A stretch of 64,000 nucleotides of DNA from Sanderia malayensis (lineage: Eukaryota; Cnidaria; Scyphozoa; Semaeostomeae; Pelagiidae), in contig RQOL01000425.1 in NCBI GenBank assembly GCA_013076295.1, forward strand, positions 1 through 64,000. Direction: 5' to 3'. This document shows, piece after piece, positions 1 through 12,304 of the stretch. Made by a program: the position numbers and the translations under genes. Numbering within the stretch: position 1 is the first letter of the stretch; each line of letters opens with the position of its first letter. Below the pieces are notes generated by a model. The model was not told the DNA's origin, did no database searches, and worked only from the letters and a program-made list of their open reading frames with translations.

Positions 1-119
1 AGAAGGACAGTGTCTGTTTTGCAGTGATCTTTTTTGAAGAATTACAAAAGTTAGAAATAGAAGCATTACATATTAATTTTAACATACTTACTATAGATAC
101 TTACATAAATATATACATC

Positions 120-232
120 AATACATACCCTATATACTATATATAAATATTATACATAATATACATACCCTACATACATAAATACATACATACATACCCT
201 ACATACATACATACCTACCCTACATACATATC

Positions 233-263
<31 letters not shown>

Positions 264-484
264 CATACATACATACCCTACATACATACCCTACATACAT
301 ACCCTACAATACATACCCTACATAACATACCCTACAATACATACCCTACACTACATACCCTACAATACATAACCTACACTACATACCCTACAATACATAC
401 CCTACCATACATAACCTACAATACATACCCTACCATACATAACCTACAATACATACCCTACAATACATACCCTAGAATACAAAC
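120..484. repeat. Degenerate CATA tetranucleotide / CCCTACAATACATA minisatellite
   Basis: This AT-rich simple repeat starts as TACATA/CATA tetranucleotide runs and becomes an irregular version of the 14-bp unit CCCTACAATACATA that fills later arrays in the window. Many units vary (CATAAC, CTACAC, CCATAC), which suggests an older, less homogenised array than those further right. I see no gene here, and bases 1-119 hold nothing I recognise. Confidence 0.9.
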
Positions 485-1697
485 GCTACATCTTCCCCCT
501 TGGCAGCGCCCGCCTTGCCGCCCCCCCAAAAGCCGTTTCTGAAAGTTGATAACTTCAGTGTGAAGTTTGGAAAAAAATAGTTGCCTTCAAAAATGTAATC
601 AATCCTGGAAAATTTAAAATCAATGTCTAATAAAAAATATATCAAACTGTAGCTAAGAAAACAGCGAATCTGATTAAAATATTAACATTTCTTAACAGTG
701 TTGTTTTGAATTTTAAGGGAGTATTTAGTGCAGCCCAAGACAAAAGCCGTGAAAAAATTTATTCATCAGGCAACTTTCAAAACATAAAAATCTCCCTAAC
801 TTGGTCAAAATTAGTCCATTTGAACTCAAATTACACCAACACGAAGCTAATAGCTTGGCGAACATTTATCGAAAGTATTTGGGTAAAAAAACAAAGTTTT
901 GGCAGGTTTAAAGTTAGTTTTCGCAAATGCAAAACACACACGTGTTGCATGAAAAATTCGTGTTTTCCAGCAAAACCCAAACTCGGCTAAAACTGTCCAA
1001 AAACAGAGGAAAATCGACAAAACAAATATAACAACACCAGATAACTTTAGTTCTCGTGTAAATAAACAGTTATCGAAAGTTTAAATGGACCCAATCGGCC
1101 CAGAACGACCCAAGAAAATCAAAATTGCCTTCGTGTTTTGGTTAGGCCCTCGAGCCGAAAGAAAAACGTGAGGTTAAACAAAACAAAACTCGTGCTATTT
1201 AAAGCCAAAAACAATTGAATAAAGGAAATACCTTGAAATAATTGTTCACCAATTGTTTCCACAGGTCTTGACAACAATTGACACGTCTTTACAATTCATT
1301 TCCGGCACGTATTTACGTTTAAACCCGAGCAACTTGCCACCTGTTCAACTAAAAAAACACCTGCTTCTCCCTGCTCGTTTTGCATCTCATTAACTGGGTC
1401 GCCCAAACTTTCTAGAAAGTCGCACCACAAAATTGGCCATAACTCCCGAACCGCTTGGAGTAGAAATTAGCCACATAGTTTACTTTCATGAGCAGAATGC
1501 AGCGATCATTTCTATGCCGATTTGCACCCTTATTTGCACCCCAAAAAAAAGCCTTTATGATATCAAGCCCCGCTCCTTTGATCCCATTGTTTGATGGAAT
1601 GTTGCCATTGTTTTTTCGAACGTTGATTGTTCCGGAGACAATGACCCATTGCTTGGTCCCTCCGGGTCACGTGTCATCACATTTTATGATATATAGA
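485..1697 (+). repeat. R module copy 1 (long interspersed repeat unit)
   Basis: This is the first of five related non-coding copies in the window (others near 2710, 9346, 12305 and 15118). It starts near a GC-rich block (cgcccgccttgccgcccccc), passes through AT-rich sequence, and ends in TATATAGA directly against the ACTAG end of a GC-rich G module. It contains one copy of an internal segment (tagcttggcgaacattt) that is doubled in copies 3-5. The short open frames are not conserved in frame between copies, so I see no protein. Its origin is unknown; it may be the body of a larger non-autonomous element. Confidence 0.8.
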
Positions 1698-1805
1698 CTA
1701 GCCGGGGGCCCAGTCGCTATGCTCCCTCCCCGGAGCCCCCAAGCAACAAAAGCTTAATGTGGTTGGCGCGCTTTGCGCGCTGCATTCACTCCCGCTCATG
1801 CCCAT
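1698..1805 (-). repeat. G module 1: GC-rich terminal hairpin module
   Basis: The module begins ACTAGCCGGGGGCCC, contains a CCGGGG...CCCCGG inverted repeat, then AAGCTTAATGTGG, then the hairpin GGCGCGCTTTGCGCGCTGC, and ends CGCTCATGCCC before a CATA run. Read on the minus strand it matches the 3' end of the Helitron-like elements at 16442 and 17435 (hairpin followed by CTAG, then T). The first hairpin here is imperfect compared with other copies (TTTG in place of TTCG). Confidence 0.75.
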
Positions 1806-2709
1806 ACATACATACATACATACAATATATACCCTACAATACATAACCTACAATAAAAACCCAACAATACATACCCTACAATACATGCCCTACATAACAT
1901 ACCCTACAATACATACCATACAATACATAACCTACAATAAATACCCTACATAACATACCCTACTGTACATACCCTACAATACATACCCTTCAATACATAC
2001 CCTACAATAAATACCATACAATACATACACTACAATACATAACCTACAATACAAACCCAACAATACATACCCTACAATACATGCCCTACATAACATACCC
2101 TACAATACATACCCTCCGATACATACCCTACAATACATACCGTACAATGCATACCCTACAATACATACCTGACAATACATACCCTACAATACATACCCTA
2201 CAATACATACCCTACCTACATACCCTACAATACATACCCTACAATACATACCCTACAATACATACCCTACAATACATACCGTACAATGCATACCCTACAA
2301 TACATACCTGACAATACATACCCTACAATACATACCCTACAATACATACCCTACAATACATACCCTACAATACACACGCTACAATACATACCCTACAATA
2401 CATACCTTACAATACAAACCCTACAATACATACCCTACAATACATACCCTACAATGCATACCCTACAATAAATACCCTACAATACATACCCTACAATACA
2501 TACCCTACCTACATACCCTACAATACATACCCTACAATACATAACCTACAATACATACCCTACAATACATACCCTACAATACATACCCTACAATACATAC
2601 CCTACAATACATACCCTACAATACATACCCTACAATACATACCCTACATAACATACCCTACAATACATACCCTACTATACATACCCTACAACACATACCC
2701 CACACTACA
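1802..2709. repeat. 14-bp minisatellite array (CCCTACAATACATA)n, array 1
   Basis: This is a tandem array of a 14-bp unit with minor variants (CATAACATA, CAATAAATA, CGATACATA). Because 14 codons span exactly three units, the array yields long stop-free frames with a HTLQYIPYNTYPTI period. That periodicity is a by-product of the repeat and does not indicate a protein. Confidence 0.95.
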
Positions 2710-3026
2710 TACTACGACGCAACATTTCTAAAGAAAGTAAAGGTGGGAGGTCGGATCTTCCCCCCTGGCAATCGACCGTCCAGCGCCCACCCTGCCGCCC
2801 CCCTGAAAGCTGAAGGTTGATAGCTTCAGTGAGAAGTTTGAAAAAAAAATTTGCCTTCAAAAATTTAATTAATCCTGGAAAATTTAAACTCAATCTCTAA
2901 TAAAAATTATATCAAACTGTAGCTCAGAAAACAGCGAATCCGATAAAAATATTCAGATTTCTTAACAGTGTTGTTTTGAATTTTAAGCGATTATTTAGTG
3001 CAGCCCAGGACAAAAGCCGTGACAAT
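2710..3026 (+). repeat. R module copy 2, truncated at its right end
   Basis: This copy matches the left ~315 bp of copy 3 at 9346: the start tactacgacgcaacatttc, the GC-rich block and the AT-rich segment ending cagcccaggacaaaagccgtga. Similarity stops at about 3026, where the integrase-like gene fragment begins. The junction therefore marks a rearrangement or insertion breakpoint. Confidence 0.8.
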
Positions 3027-3027
3027 T

Positions 3028-4121
3028 ATTCCAAAATGCAGTCAACACATATGGTCTACCTTCCAGAGTTCGTGGAGATATGGGAGTCGAAAATGTGGAT
3101 GTTGCATGGTACATGCTAAATCACCCCAGTCGTGGACCAGACAGGGGTAGTTTTATAACTGGCAAAAGCATACATAATCAGCGAATCGAACGTCTATGGG
3201 TCGATGTTTAGCTTGGCGTAATATGCATTTACTATAACCTGTTTGCGCAGATGGAAATAGCAGGTATCCTAAACGTCGACGATGAAAATGAGCTGTTTAT
3301 CCTGCACTATGTCTTTCTTCCAAGAATTAATTGACATTTGACGGAATTCTCCTTTGGCTGGAACTGCCATAAGCTTAGTTCTGAGAAGAATGCAACTCCG
3401 AATCAGCTATGGATTTCTGGACTACATGATATTAATGGTTTGGAGGGGTCAAGAATTGCAGAAGAGATTTGGGAGCCAGAAAATAATGTGAGTGTAGCTT
3501 TCTTTCCGTGAAAAATTGAAATATTTTGAAAATAGTTTTTACGGTCTAAGAAATATTTTCTCTTTTTCTGCCCATTTGTCATAAAAACGATGTGGTGAAA
3601 TGGATTTTTAGCTTCGAACAATTTACACTAAACAGCCATTGAAATAAACGAATATGATAATTGACAATGATAACAAAACTCAACTTGGATAAGACTAAAT
3701 ACCAACATTAGAAATTTATGTATATATATATATAATAAGTCATCCAATTAGATATCTCGTTTGAAAAGTATCAGCAACACCCAACCAGAAATTATATAAT
3801 GTACATAGCGGTAACGGTTTTCTATACCCCGTAAATTTGTTCTGTTCAGAACAGTTAGCGTCCTTGCCCGCCTACCCTGCAACGTAATGTTCATTGGTTT
3901 TTTAGGAGGAAGCTGTGGAATACGGAATCGATTGGGAGGGTCCATCGCAAAATCCAGATGACGAGAGTAACAACGAGAATGGTGTTATCGTTAATGATAT
4001 TAAATGTCCTTTCAATGAAGCAGTTTTTAATCGTTTAAATGAAGACGTTCACCCAGAACTACAGAGTTCTTCTTTTGGCATGGATATATACATGAGGGCG
4101 TTAGAATATGTAAATACTTAA
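3028..4121 (+). pseudogene. Integrase-core (rve-like, DDE family) protein fragment, two exons, decayed
   Basis: Two segments read as the C-terminal half of a large integrase-core protein. Exon 1 (about 3028-3487) shows [19 protein letters not shown], the landmark [12 protein letters not shown], then YYNLFAQME and HYVFLPRIN. Exon 2 (3906-4121) reads VEYGIDWEGPS... and ends at TAA with a GMDIYMRALEYV tail. The donor AAT|GTGAGT at 3488 and acceptor TTTTTTAG at 3905 join in phase 0, leaving a 418-bp intron. Exon 1 carries two in-frame stops (TAG after WVDV, TGA after PRIN), and the 5' half is missing because the fragment abuts a truncated repeat. Genes of this type are multicopy in cnidarians, lancelets and fish, and I regard them as transposon-derived. 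The family call is from recalled motifs; a new role is unlikely given the stops. Confidence 0.75.
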
Positions 4122-4343
4122 ATCATCTCACTCTCTATAGATTTGTTTTTCAAGGGCAACCTTTTCTGTAACATTCATAAATTGAGAGTCGATTGAAAAA
4201 TATAAAAGCTAATTTCTGTTAAAAGAATAGGATTTCTAACAAAAATGCACTTGATTTTACAAAAACATAAAGTAATCAACATGTACTGTTTAAGAGTTTA
4301 CTGATTCAATTACCTAATCGTCAATTTGGCATCTGCACCTAAG

Positions 4344-7300
4344 TCAAACAAAGTCAAATTGCCAGTCCCCAGCAGCCAAAACATTTTGAAAATCCTCTCG
4401 CAGTTGACAAAAATTTTCGTAGGTGTTTGGCAGCTCCAAAAGTGGGGTGGATGTGCGGGCAACCGGCCTTCTGGCCAAACCTTCTAAAAACACAAAACTG
4501 ACCTCAATCTTTTCAACAGAAATAACGTCTGCACCGGTTGTAAATCTGAGAAACTTCTGAAGCTGTGAGGAATCCAGGCCCCTTATATAGCGTTGAAGAA
4601 ACGAAATCATTTCCCGCTCTCGGTCATTTTGCGGCGAAGCCTTCATTAAATTCAGAACTTTTTGTGGTGTTGGTGATTTGGAATTGTAGAATTCCCGTAC
4701 ATTTTCAGGGTTCTGAAATGGCTTGAATTCCTTCAGCTTGAGGAAGGATGGTCGCATTGCTGTGGTCATCAGATGAGGCTTCTGAATCAACTCCTGTGTA
4801 GCAAGCTCCAGAACTATCTCCTTGATGTTTGATGCCTTTACCTGTCTTCGACATTTGAAACGATCCAAAACATCCATCAGCTCGTCTTCATCACAAGTGT
4901 CAAAATCTTGAATGCTTTGTTTCAGTGTGTCACTTTCATCAGGTGCCAGATATAGATAAAAAGATTCAAGCAGAATATCTTGTGGCACCATATCAAAAAG
5001 AATAAAACACACAAAAGCACTTGACAGAATCAGAGGAAAATAGCTATATTGAGAGTAAGCCAAATGAAGTATCCGACCTACAGCCTCCCATTCCTGCACA
5101 TACAAATCATGCCTGACATAAGGAACGCGATGAGCCTGGCCAATCAATAATGAATCCGCCACCTCCTTCCAAAAGGAAGCATACACATCTCTTGCCACGC
5201 CATCCCCAACACCAGGCTCAACATCTCCGTTACCGTTGTATACAATAAAGTTAACTTTTTTGTAGTAATCTTGCATAAACAGTTTTATCATGTCCTGTCT
5301 GAGAGTGGACCTGTGTACATTCAAATCAACCTTTTCTTCCTCACTTGGCAGAATATTTTCAATTTCTGTGTTTTGCTCATCTTGCTCTTCGGTGCCAGCT
5401 CCAACAGCTGTTGAAATTGAAGGTGACGATTGCTGCTGCTCAAGAAATGATATTCTGCGTTGGCGAAGAACATCAAGATCCACATCATCATTTGCAGAAG
5501 CACCTTTAACATCACGATCAATACCCCTTCCTTTTGCGTCATTGAAAAAGATGTCTGGATCGAAATCTGTCGTCAAACTTTCGGTTTCAACGGTATTCTG
5601 ATAGAATACATTAACATAAAATTATCAATTGTTTCATGATGTATATAATAATATAGTATAAACCAGTAGTTAAATCCCAATGAGTATACATTAATATGAA
5701 CATGACAGGGATGTTTTCAGACACCCAAAAATCAATGCCCATCAAAATCACACCAAAAGCAATAAAGCCATAAAAATAAATAACCAGGGCACAAAAACAT
5801 ACTGGGTCTATTGGGGAAAAATATTCTATGATCGGCCCAATGTGGCCTGACAAAATCTGTGCTGTACATGCACTGTACATCTGGAGAAACATTTAAATGA
5901 CATACTTAATACTTACACCTGTCTCCTTCTCTTTTGTTTCATCAATTGTGATAACTTCAAATGACTTCCTATAAAATAGCAATTAATGCCTACATGAAAC
6001 AATGGTAATAACCAGGTACTCATGCTCATTTAGTGGATTCTTTCTACACAATTACAATACAGATAAATACAATACCACATTAATAACATGCAATACAAAA
6101 ATACAAACCAAAGCAGATTGTGTGGCATAATGTATTAAAATTTGGTAAAATAAAAGAAACTTTTGCAAACTTTTACTAAAATTGAGTCAAAATAAAAAAG
6201 TTCATACTAGGTTCCAGGCTAGGTTACTTTTAAAATAAAAAAGTAATATATACGTACATAGGTGTATCAATAAATGTTTACCTTTTTGCAGGCTTTGAAA
6301 TGCAATTTTGTTTGTGGTCAGCAAAATCACATATTGGTACTTGCTGCTTGCAATTAAGGCATACCACCATAGGAGAAACAATCTTTGGTACCTGGGTATA
6401 TAAAAAATATCATCATTAACTATTGATACAAAAAATGTGTGAAAAACTTAATTGCTGGGCAGTGTAATTTTGCACATTGTACTGTTTTTGCATTTATTAT
6501 ACACTGAATTATTTAACATGGTCAAACAGATAGTACAAACAATATACTGTATACTTACTTCCTTTGGCTTTGAAAGATCAAGGTCATGTTGCAAAGGTTT
6601 GATGTACAGGCAAGCAGAACCAGACACCTCAGCTTTCAAACTCTTAATATCATACCATTCAGTAATCAGTGGATGTAATTGCCTATTTTGACCACCAGCT
6701 TTGGCCCTGTGCAAAGTGAATCCACCAGCAAATTTCAGCTGTGGAAAAATTGCTTCAAGTTTGTCACATACATCTGCGTGATTGAAATTTCTGTTTTCAA
6801 ACTTGATCTTTGTTTTCCCAAGCCCAGCTCTATTTAATGCCTCTGATTGTTTGGCTGAAGGTGTTGAATCCTGTGAAATCTCGGGCAAACAACAAAAATC
6901 ATGTGTCCATGTTTCACGCAGAGGAAATGGAATTATTGAATGTAGCAGCTGTCTTTGCTCAGCATGCTTTATTTTCCTTGATTTCAGGGCCGGAAAAGCC
7001 TCCCTAGAATTTGATTTTAAAATTATTATAGCAAATCAACTGACCTGGAGAGCTCCAGCTCCCAGTCTCACTTTGGGTAGATTTAACCCTGGATTTAGGA
7101 TTACACTTACCTAAAAATTTTTTCCGCCCTTCCAGCCCTATCTTTTGAAGAAACTTCTTCAAACGAACTACTATGACGAGCAGGCATAGGCCTAGCAGCC
7201 ACTGGAGGTGTTGATGCTGAAGCACCAATAGGCAAGGGTCTTCTCATTGGAATTTTTGGCTCATTGACATTGCTGCTTGCATCTAGCTGTCTCGTACAAT

Positions 7301-7361
7301 GCGAAATTATATCCGTTGCAGTCTGCAAAGCCTCCTTTAATTCCGTTACGTCGTCTTCCAT
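4344..7361 (-). CDS. G2E3-like HECT-domain protein, five exons, 703 codons
   Basis: The coding exons on the minus strand are 7361-7111, 7003-6559, 6391-6282, 5968-5917 and 5597-4344. All junctions are GT-AG, phases agree, and the summed length is an exact 704 codons including TGA. The start is ATG at 7361 (MEDDVTELKEAL...). Residues ~1-30 look helical. Residues 84-230 match the conserved N-terminal region of cnidarian and fish G2E3-like proteins (GLGKTKIKFENRNFNHADV, then LYIKPLQHDLD). Residues 243-262 form a C-x2-C...H-x3-C zinc finger. Residues ~375-703 form a HECT-like domain (VDLNVHRSTLRQDM, VPYVRHDL, C-lobe TGADVISVEKIEVSF). HECT proteins transfer ubiquitin through a C-lobe cysteine, but here the expected T-C-x position reads ARTSTPLLELP (Ser669, codon TCC). 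Activity is therefore doubtful, although the frame is intact. An upstream non-coding exon is possible. Confidence 0.8.
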
Positions 7362-7502
7362 ATTGGTCCCAAAGATGGATCTAACCACTGAATCTAACTC
7401 GAAAGTTGAACGAGGAAGTAAATAGAAACGTGCTCCATTCGATTCGAAAACGAGGGTGCGACGGAAAACCGGATTTCGTCGTCGTGGATTATGAGCCGTC
7501 AA

Positions 7503-7616
7503 CCGACCACGACACCTAGGTGTTGTCGCCGTAAAATTATGCGACGACGACACCTAGGTGTCATCGTTTTGAATAAAATACGATAATAAAATACAACACC
7601 TATGTGTCGTGGTCGG
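7503..7616. mobile_element. 114-bp foldback / MITE-like element with 23-bp terminal inverted repeats
   Basis: The left end (7503-7525, beginning CCGACCACGACACC) is the reverse complement of the right end (7594-7616, ending GTGTCGTGGTCGG) with one mismatch. Each arm is centred on an ACACCTAGGTGT-type palindrome (CCTATG on the right), and a third copy, GACACCTAGGTGTC, lies inside at about 7549. The element sits about 140 bp upstream of the HECT gene start codon. It could be a MITE or a cluster of palindromic binding sites. I saw no clear target-site duplication. Confidence 0.6.
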
Positions 7617-7740
7617 AAATCTCCACCACGAGTCCTGAGGGTCGTCGGCGGAAAATGTTTGCGACGGCAAAACCTAGGTTCCGTGGTTGCAATTTGCGAC
7701 AAACGACAGTGCGACGAAAGATTTTTGGCCCCTACGCCGC

Positions 7741-7880
7741 GCGATACATACATACATACATACATACATACATGGGCCGGGTTCGGTCGCTTCGCTCCCT
7801 CCCCGGAGCCCGTCAAGTAGACAAAGCTTAATCTGGTTGGCGCGCTTCGCGCGCTGCATTCGCTGCCGCTCATGCCGATA
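7741..7880 (-). repeat. CATA microsatellite plus G module 2
   Basis: A short (CATA)n run (about 7744-7773) leads into a G module that starts CATGGGCCGGGTTCGGTCGC in place of ACTAGCC. It contains GGCGCGCTTCGCGCGCTGC and ends CGCTCATGCC before the next minisatellite array. It is the same family as the module at 1698 but lacks the CTAG terminus. Confidence 0.8.
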
Positions 7881-9346
7881 CATACATACATACCCTACAA
7901 TACATATCCTACAAGACATACCCTACAATGCATACCCTACAATACAAACCCTACAATACATACCCTACAATACATACCCTACAATACATAACCTACAATA
8001 CAAACCCTACAATACATACCCTACAATAAATACCTTACAATACATACCCTACAATGAATACCCTACAATAAATACCCTACAATACATACCCTACAATACA
8101 TACCTTACCATACATACCCTACAATACATACCCTACAATACATACCCTACAATACAAACCCTACTATACATACCCTACAATACATACCTTACAATACATA
8201 CCCTACAATACAAACCCTACTATACATACCCTACAATACATACCTTACAATACATAACCTACACAACATACCCTACAATACATACCCTACAATACATACC
8301 CTACAATACATACCCTACAATAAATACCTTACAATACATACCCTGCAATAAATACCCTACAATAAATACCCTACAATAAATACCCTACAATACATACCCT
8401 ACATAACATACCCTACTATACATACCCTACAATACATACCCTACAATACATACTCTACAATAAATACCATACAATACATACCCTACAATAAATACCCTAC
8501 AATACATACCCTACAATACAAACCCTACTATACATACCCTACAATACATACCCTACAATACATACCCTACAATACATACCTTACAATACATACCCTACAA
8601 TACATACCCTACAATACATACCCTACAATACATACCCTACAATAAATACCTTACAATACATACCCTACAATAAATACCCTACACTACATACCCTACAATA
8701 AATACCCTACAATACATACCCTACAATAAATACCCTACAATAAATACCCTACAATACATACCCTACATAAAATACCCTACTATACATACCCTACAATACA
8801 CCCTACAATACATACCCTACAATAAATACCATACAATACATACCCTACAATAAATACCCTACAATACATTCCCTACAATACAAACCCTACTATACATATC
8901 CTACAATACATACCCTACAATACATACCCTACAATACATACCTTACAATACATACCCTACAATACATACCCTACAATACATACCCTACAATACATACCCT
9001 ACAATAAATACCTTACAATACATACCCTACAATAAATACCCTACACTACATACCCTACAATAAATACCCTACAATACATACCCTACAATAAATACCCTAC
9101 AATAAATACCCTACAATACATACCCTACATAAAATACCCTACTATACATACCCTACAATACACCCTACAATACATACCCTACAATAAATACCATACAATA
9201 CATACCCTACAATAAATACCCTACAATACATTCCCTACAATACAAACCCTACTATACATATCCTACAATACATACCCTACAATACATACCCTACAATACA
9301 TACTTTACAATACATACCCTACAATACATACCCTACAATACATACT
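7881..9346. repeat. 14-bp minisatellite array 2
   Basis: This is a tandem CCCTACAATACATA array of about 1.47 kb with variants. A higher-order segment is repeated inside: the runs around 8660-8900 and 9020-9260 are nearly identical about 360 bp apart, sharing the odd variants 'taccctacataaaatacc' and 'tacaccctacaataca'. There is no coding content. Confidence 0.95.
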
Positions 9347-10807
9347 ACGACGCAACATTTCTAAAGAAAGTAAAGGTGGGAGGTCGGATCTCCCCCCCGG
9401 CAATCGACCGCCCAGCGCCCACCGTGCCGCCCCCCTGAAAGCCGAAGGTTGATAGCTTCAGTGTGAAGTTTGAAAAAAAAAGTTGCCTTCAAAAATTTAA
9501 TCAATCCTGGCAAATTTAAACTCAATCTCTAATAAAAATTATATCAAACTGTAGCTAAGAAAACAGCGAATCCGATAAAAATATTCACATTTCTTAACAG
9601 TGTTGTTTTGAATTTTAAGCGAGTATTTAGTGCAGCCCAAGACAAAAGCCGTGAAAAAATTTATTCATCAGCCAATTTTAAAAACACAAAAATTCCCCTA
9701 ACTTGGTCAAACTTTGTCCATTTTAACTCAAATTACACCAACATGAACCTGATACCTTGGCAAATAAGTATCGAAAGCAATTGGGTGCATTTGAAATGCT
9801 TTTCGCAATTTTAGTTGTACATTTTTGAAGTCCAAGACATGATTTTGTTGATCAAAAATAGCCCTGAAATCAAACCCTTGAAAAAAATAGCATTTAAAAC
9901 ACGATTCATCAACTTTCAAATTAAATTAACGTGGCCAATTTTTGTCCTACACACCCCACGAAAATATCAACATGAAGCTAATAGCTTGGCGAACATTTAT
10001 CGAAAGTATTTGGGTGAAAAAAACAAAGTTGTGGCAGGTTAAAACTTATTTTTCCCGAATGCAAAACACACGCGTGTTGCTTGAAAATTTCGTGTTTTCC
10101 AGCAAAATCCAAACTCGGCTAAAACTGTCCAAAAACAGAGAGGAAAATCAACAAAACAAAAAAAACAAAGCCATATAACTTTAGCTCTTGTGTAAATAAA
10201 CAGTTATCGAAAGTTTAAAAGGAGAAAATCGGCCCAGAACGACCCGAGAAAATCAAAATTGTTTTCGTGTTTTGGTTGGCCCTCGAGCCGAAAGAAAAAC
10301 GTGAGGTTAAACAAAACAAAACTCGTGCTATTTAAAGCAAAAAACAATTGAATAAAGGAAATACCTTGAAATAATTGTCCACACATTGTCTCCACAGGTC
10401 TTGACAACAATTGACACGTCTTTACAATTGAATTCCGGCAGGTATTCACGTTTAAACCCGAGCAATTTGCCGCCCGTTGAACTAAAAAAACACGTGCTTC
10501 TCCCTGCTCGTTTTGCATCTCATTAACTCTGTCCGCGGAACTTTCTAGAAAGTCGGAACACAAAATGGGCCATAACTCCCGAACCGCTGGGGTTAGAAAT
10601 TAGCGGAAAGCTTTACTGTCATCAGCACAATGCAGCGATCATTTCTATACCAATTTGAACCTTTAATGACCTGCAAAAAAAAGCCTTTGTGTTCACAACG
10701 AAATTCCTTTGATCCCATTGTTTGGTCGAACGTCGATTGTTCGAGAGACAATGGAGCATTGTTTGGCGGGTTGGGGTCACGTGTCGACGTAGATTATATA
10801 ATAGAGA
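9347..10807 (+). repeat. R module copy 3 (most complete copy)
   Basis: This copy has the full left end (ctacgacgcaacatttc, then a GC-rich block), two internal copies of the 'agctaatagcttggcgaac' segment about 240 bp apart, an AT-rich middle, and a right end at TATAATAGAGA next to ACTAGCC. A 119-codon minus-strand frame inside is shared with copy 4, but that reflects their recent common origin and it is not kept open in copies 1 and 5. I see no gene. Confidence 0.8.
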
Positions 10808-11264
10808 CTAGCCGGGGGCCCGGTCGCTACGCTCCCTCCCCTGGAGCCAATCAAGCTCAAAAAGCTTAATGTGGTTGGCGCGCTTCGCGCGCTGCATTCG
10901 CTCCCGCTCATGCCCATACATACATACATACATACATACATACCTACATACATACATACCTACATACATACATGGGCCGGGTTCGGTCGCTTCGCTCCCT
11001 CCCCGGAGCCCGTCAAATAAACAAAGCTTCATCTGGTTGGCGCGCCTCGCGCACTGCATTCGCTACCGCTCATTCTCATACATACATACATACATACATA
11101 CATACATACATACATACATACATACATACATACATACATACATGAGCCGGGTTCGGTCTCTTCGCTCCCTCCCCGGAGCCCGTCAAGTAAAAAAGCTTAA
11201 TCTGGTGGGCGCGCTTCGCGCGCTGCATTCGCAGCCGCTCATGCCCATACAAACATACATATAT
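10808..11264 (-). repeat. Three G modules separated by CATA runs
   Basis: Three tandem GC-rich modules (starting about 10808, 10973 and 11141) are separated by CATA tetranucleotide runs. The first has the full ACTAGCCGGGGGCCCGG start, while the others start CATGGGCCGGG or CATGAGCCGGG. Each carries the GCGCGC-TTC-GCGCGC hairpin or a variant (CCTCGCGCAC in the second) and the GCATTCGC...CGCTCAT block. The 4-bp runs differ in length from the corresponding runs at 13601, showing slippage since duplication. Confidence 0.8.
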
Positions 11265-12304
11265 ACATACATACCCTGCAATACATACCCCTACAATACA
11301 TAGCCTACGATACATACCCTACAATACATACCCTACATAACATACCCTACAATACATACCCTACATAACATACCCTACTATACATACCCTACAATACATA
11401 CCCTACATAACATACCCTACTATACATACCCTACAATACATACCCTACTATAAATACCCTAAAATACATACCCTACAATACCTACCCTACAATACATACC
11501 CTAAAATACATACCCTACAATACAAACCCTACAATACATACCCTACAATACATACCCTACATAACATACCCTACAATACATACCCTACAATACATACCCT
11601 ACAATACGTACCCTACAATACAAACCCTACAATACAAACCCTACAATACATACCCTACATAACATACCCTACAATACATACCCTACAATACATACCCTAC
11701 AATACGTACCCTACAATACAAACCCTACAATACAAACCCTACAATACATACCCTACTATAAATACCCTACATAGCATACCCTACATAACATACCCTACAA
11801 TACATACCCTACAATACATACCCTACAATACATACCTTACAATACATACCCTACAATACATACCCTACAATACAAACCCTACAATACATACCCTACAATA
11901 CATACCCTACTATACAAACCCTACTATACATACCCTAAAATACATACCCTACAATACATACCCTACAATACAAACCCTACAATACATACCCTACAATACA
12001 TACCCTACAATACATACCCTACAATACATACCCTACAATACATACCCTACATAACATACCCTACAATACATACCCTACAATACATACCCTACATAACATA
12101 CCCTACAATACATACCCTGCAATACAAACCCTACAATACATACCCTACAATACATACCCTACAATACATACCCTACAATACATACCCTACACTACATACC
12201 TTACAATACATACCCTACAATACATACCCTACATACATACCCTACAATACATACCCTACAATACATACCCTACAATACATACCTTACAATACATACCTTA
12301 CAAT
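11265..12304. repeat. 14-bp minisatellite array 3
   Basis: This array of the CCCTACAATACATA unit has about 1.04 kb of shared variant order with array 4 (14077-15117), including identical 'tacgtacc' and 'tagcatacc' variants. It was therefore copied as a block and did not arise independently. Confidence 0.95.

Noticed and set aside
1802..2709. Telomeric origin of the CCCTA-containing arrays
   Set aside because: The unit is CCCTACAATACATA, not CCCTAA, and lies internally in several blocks.
7687..8379. 230-codon and similar frames with HTLQYIPYNTYPTI repeats
   Set aside because: They are the translation of a 14-bp minisatellite; the period arises because 3 x 14 bp equals 14 codons. No start context or non-repeat flank supports a gene.
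10204..10563. 119-codon frame identical in R copies 3 and 4 except one residue
   Set aside because: Identity comes from the recent 2.8-kb duplication; the frame is broken in copies 1 and 5 and matches no domain I know.
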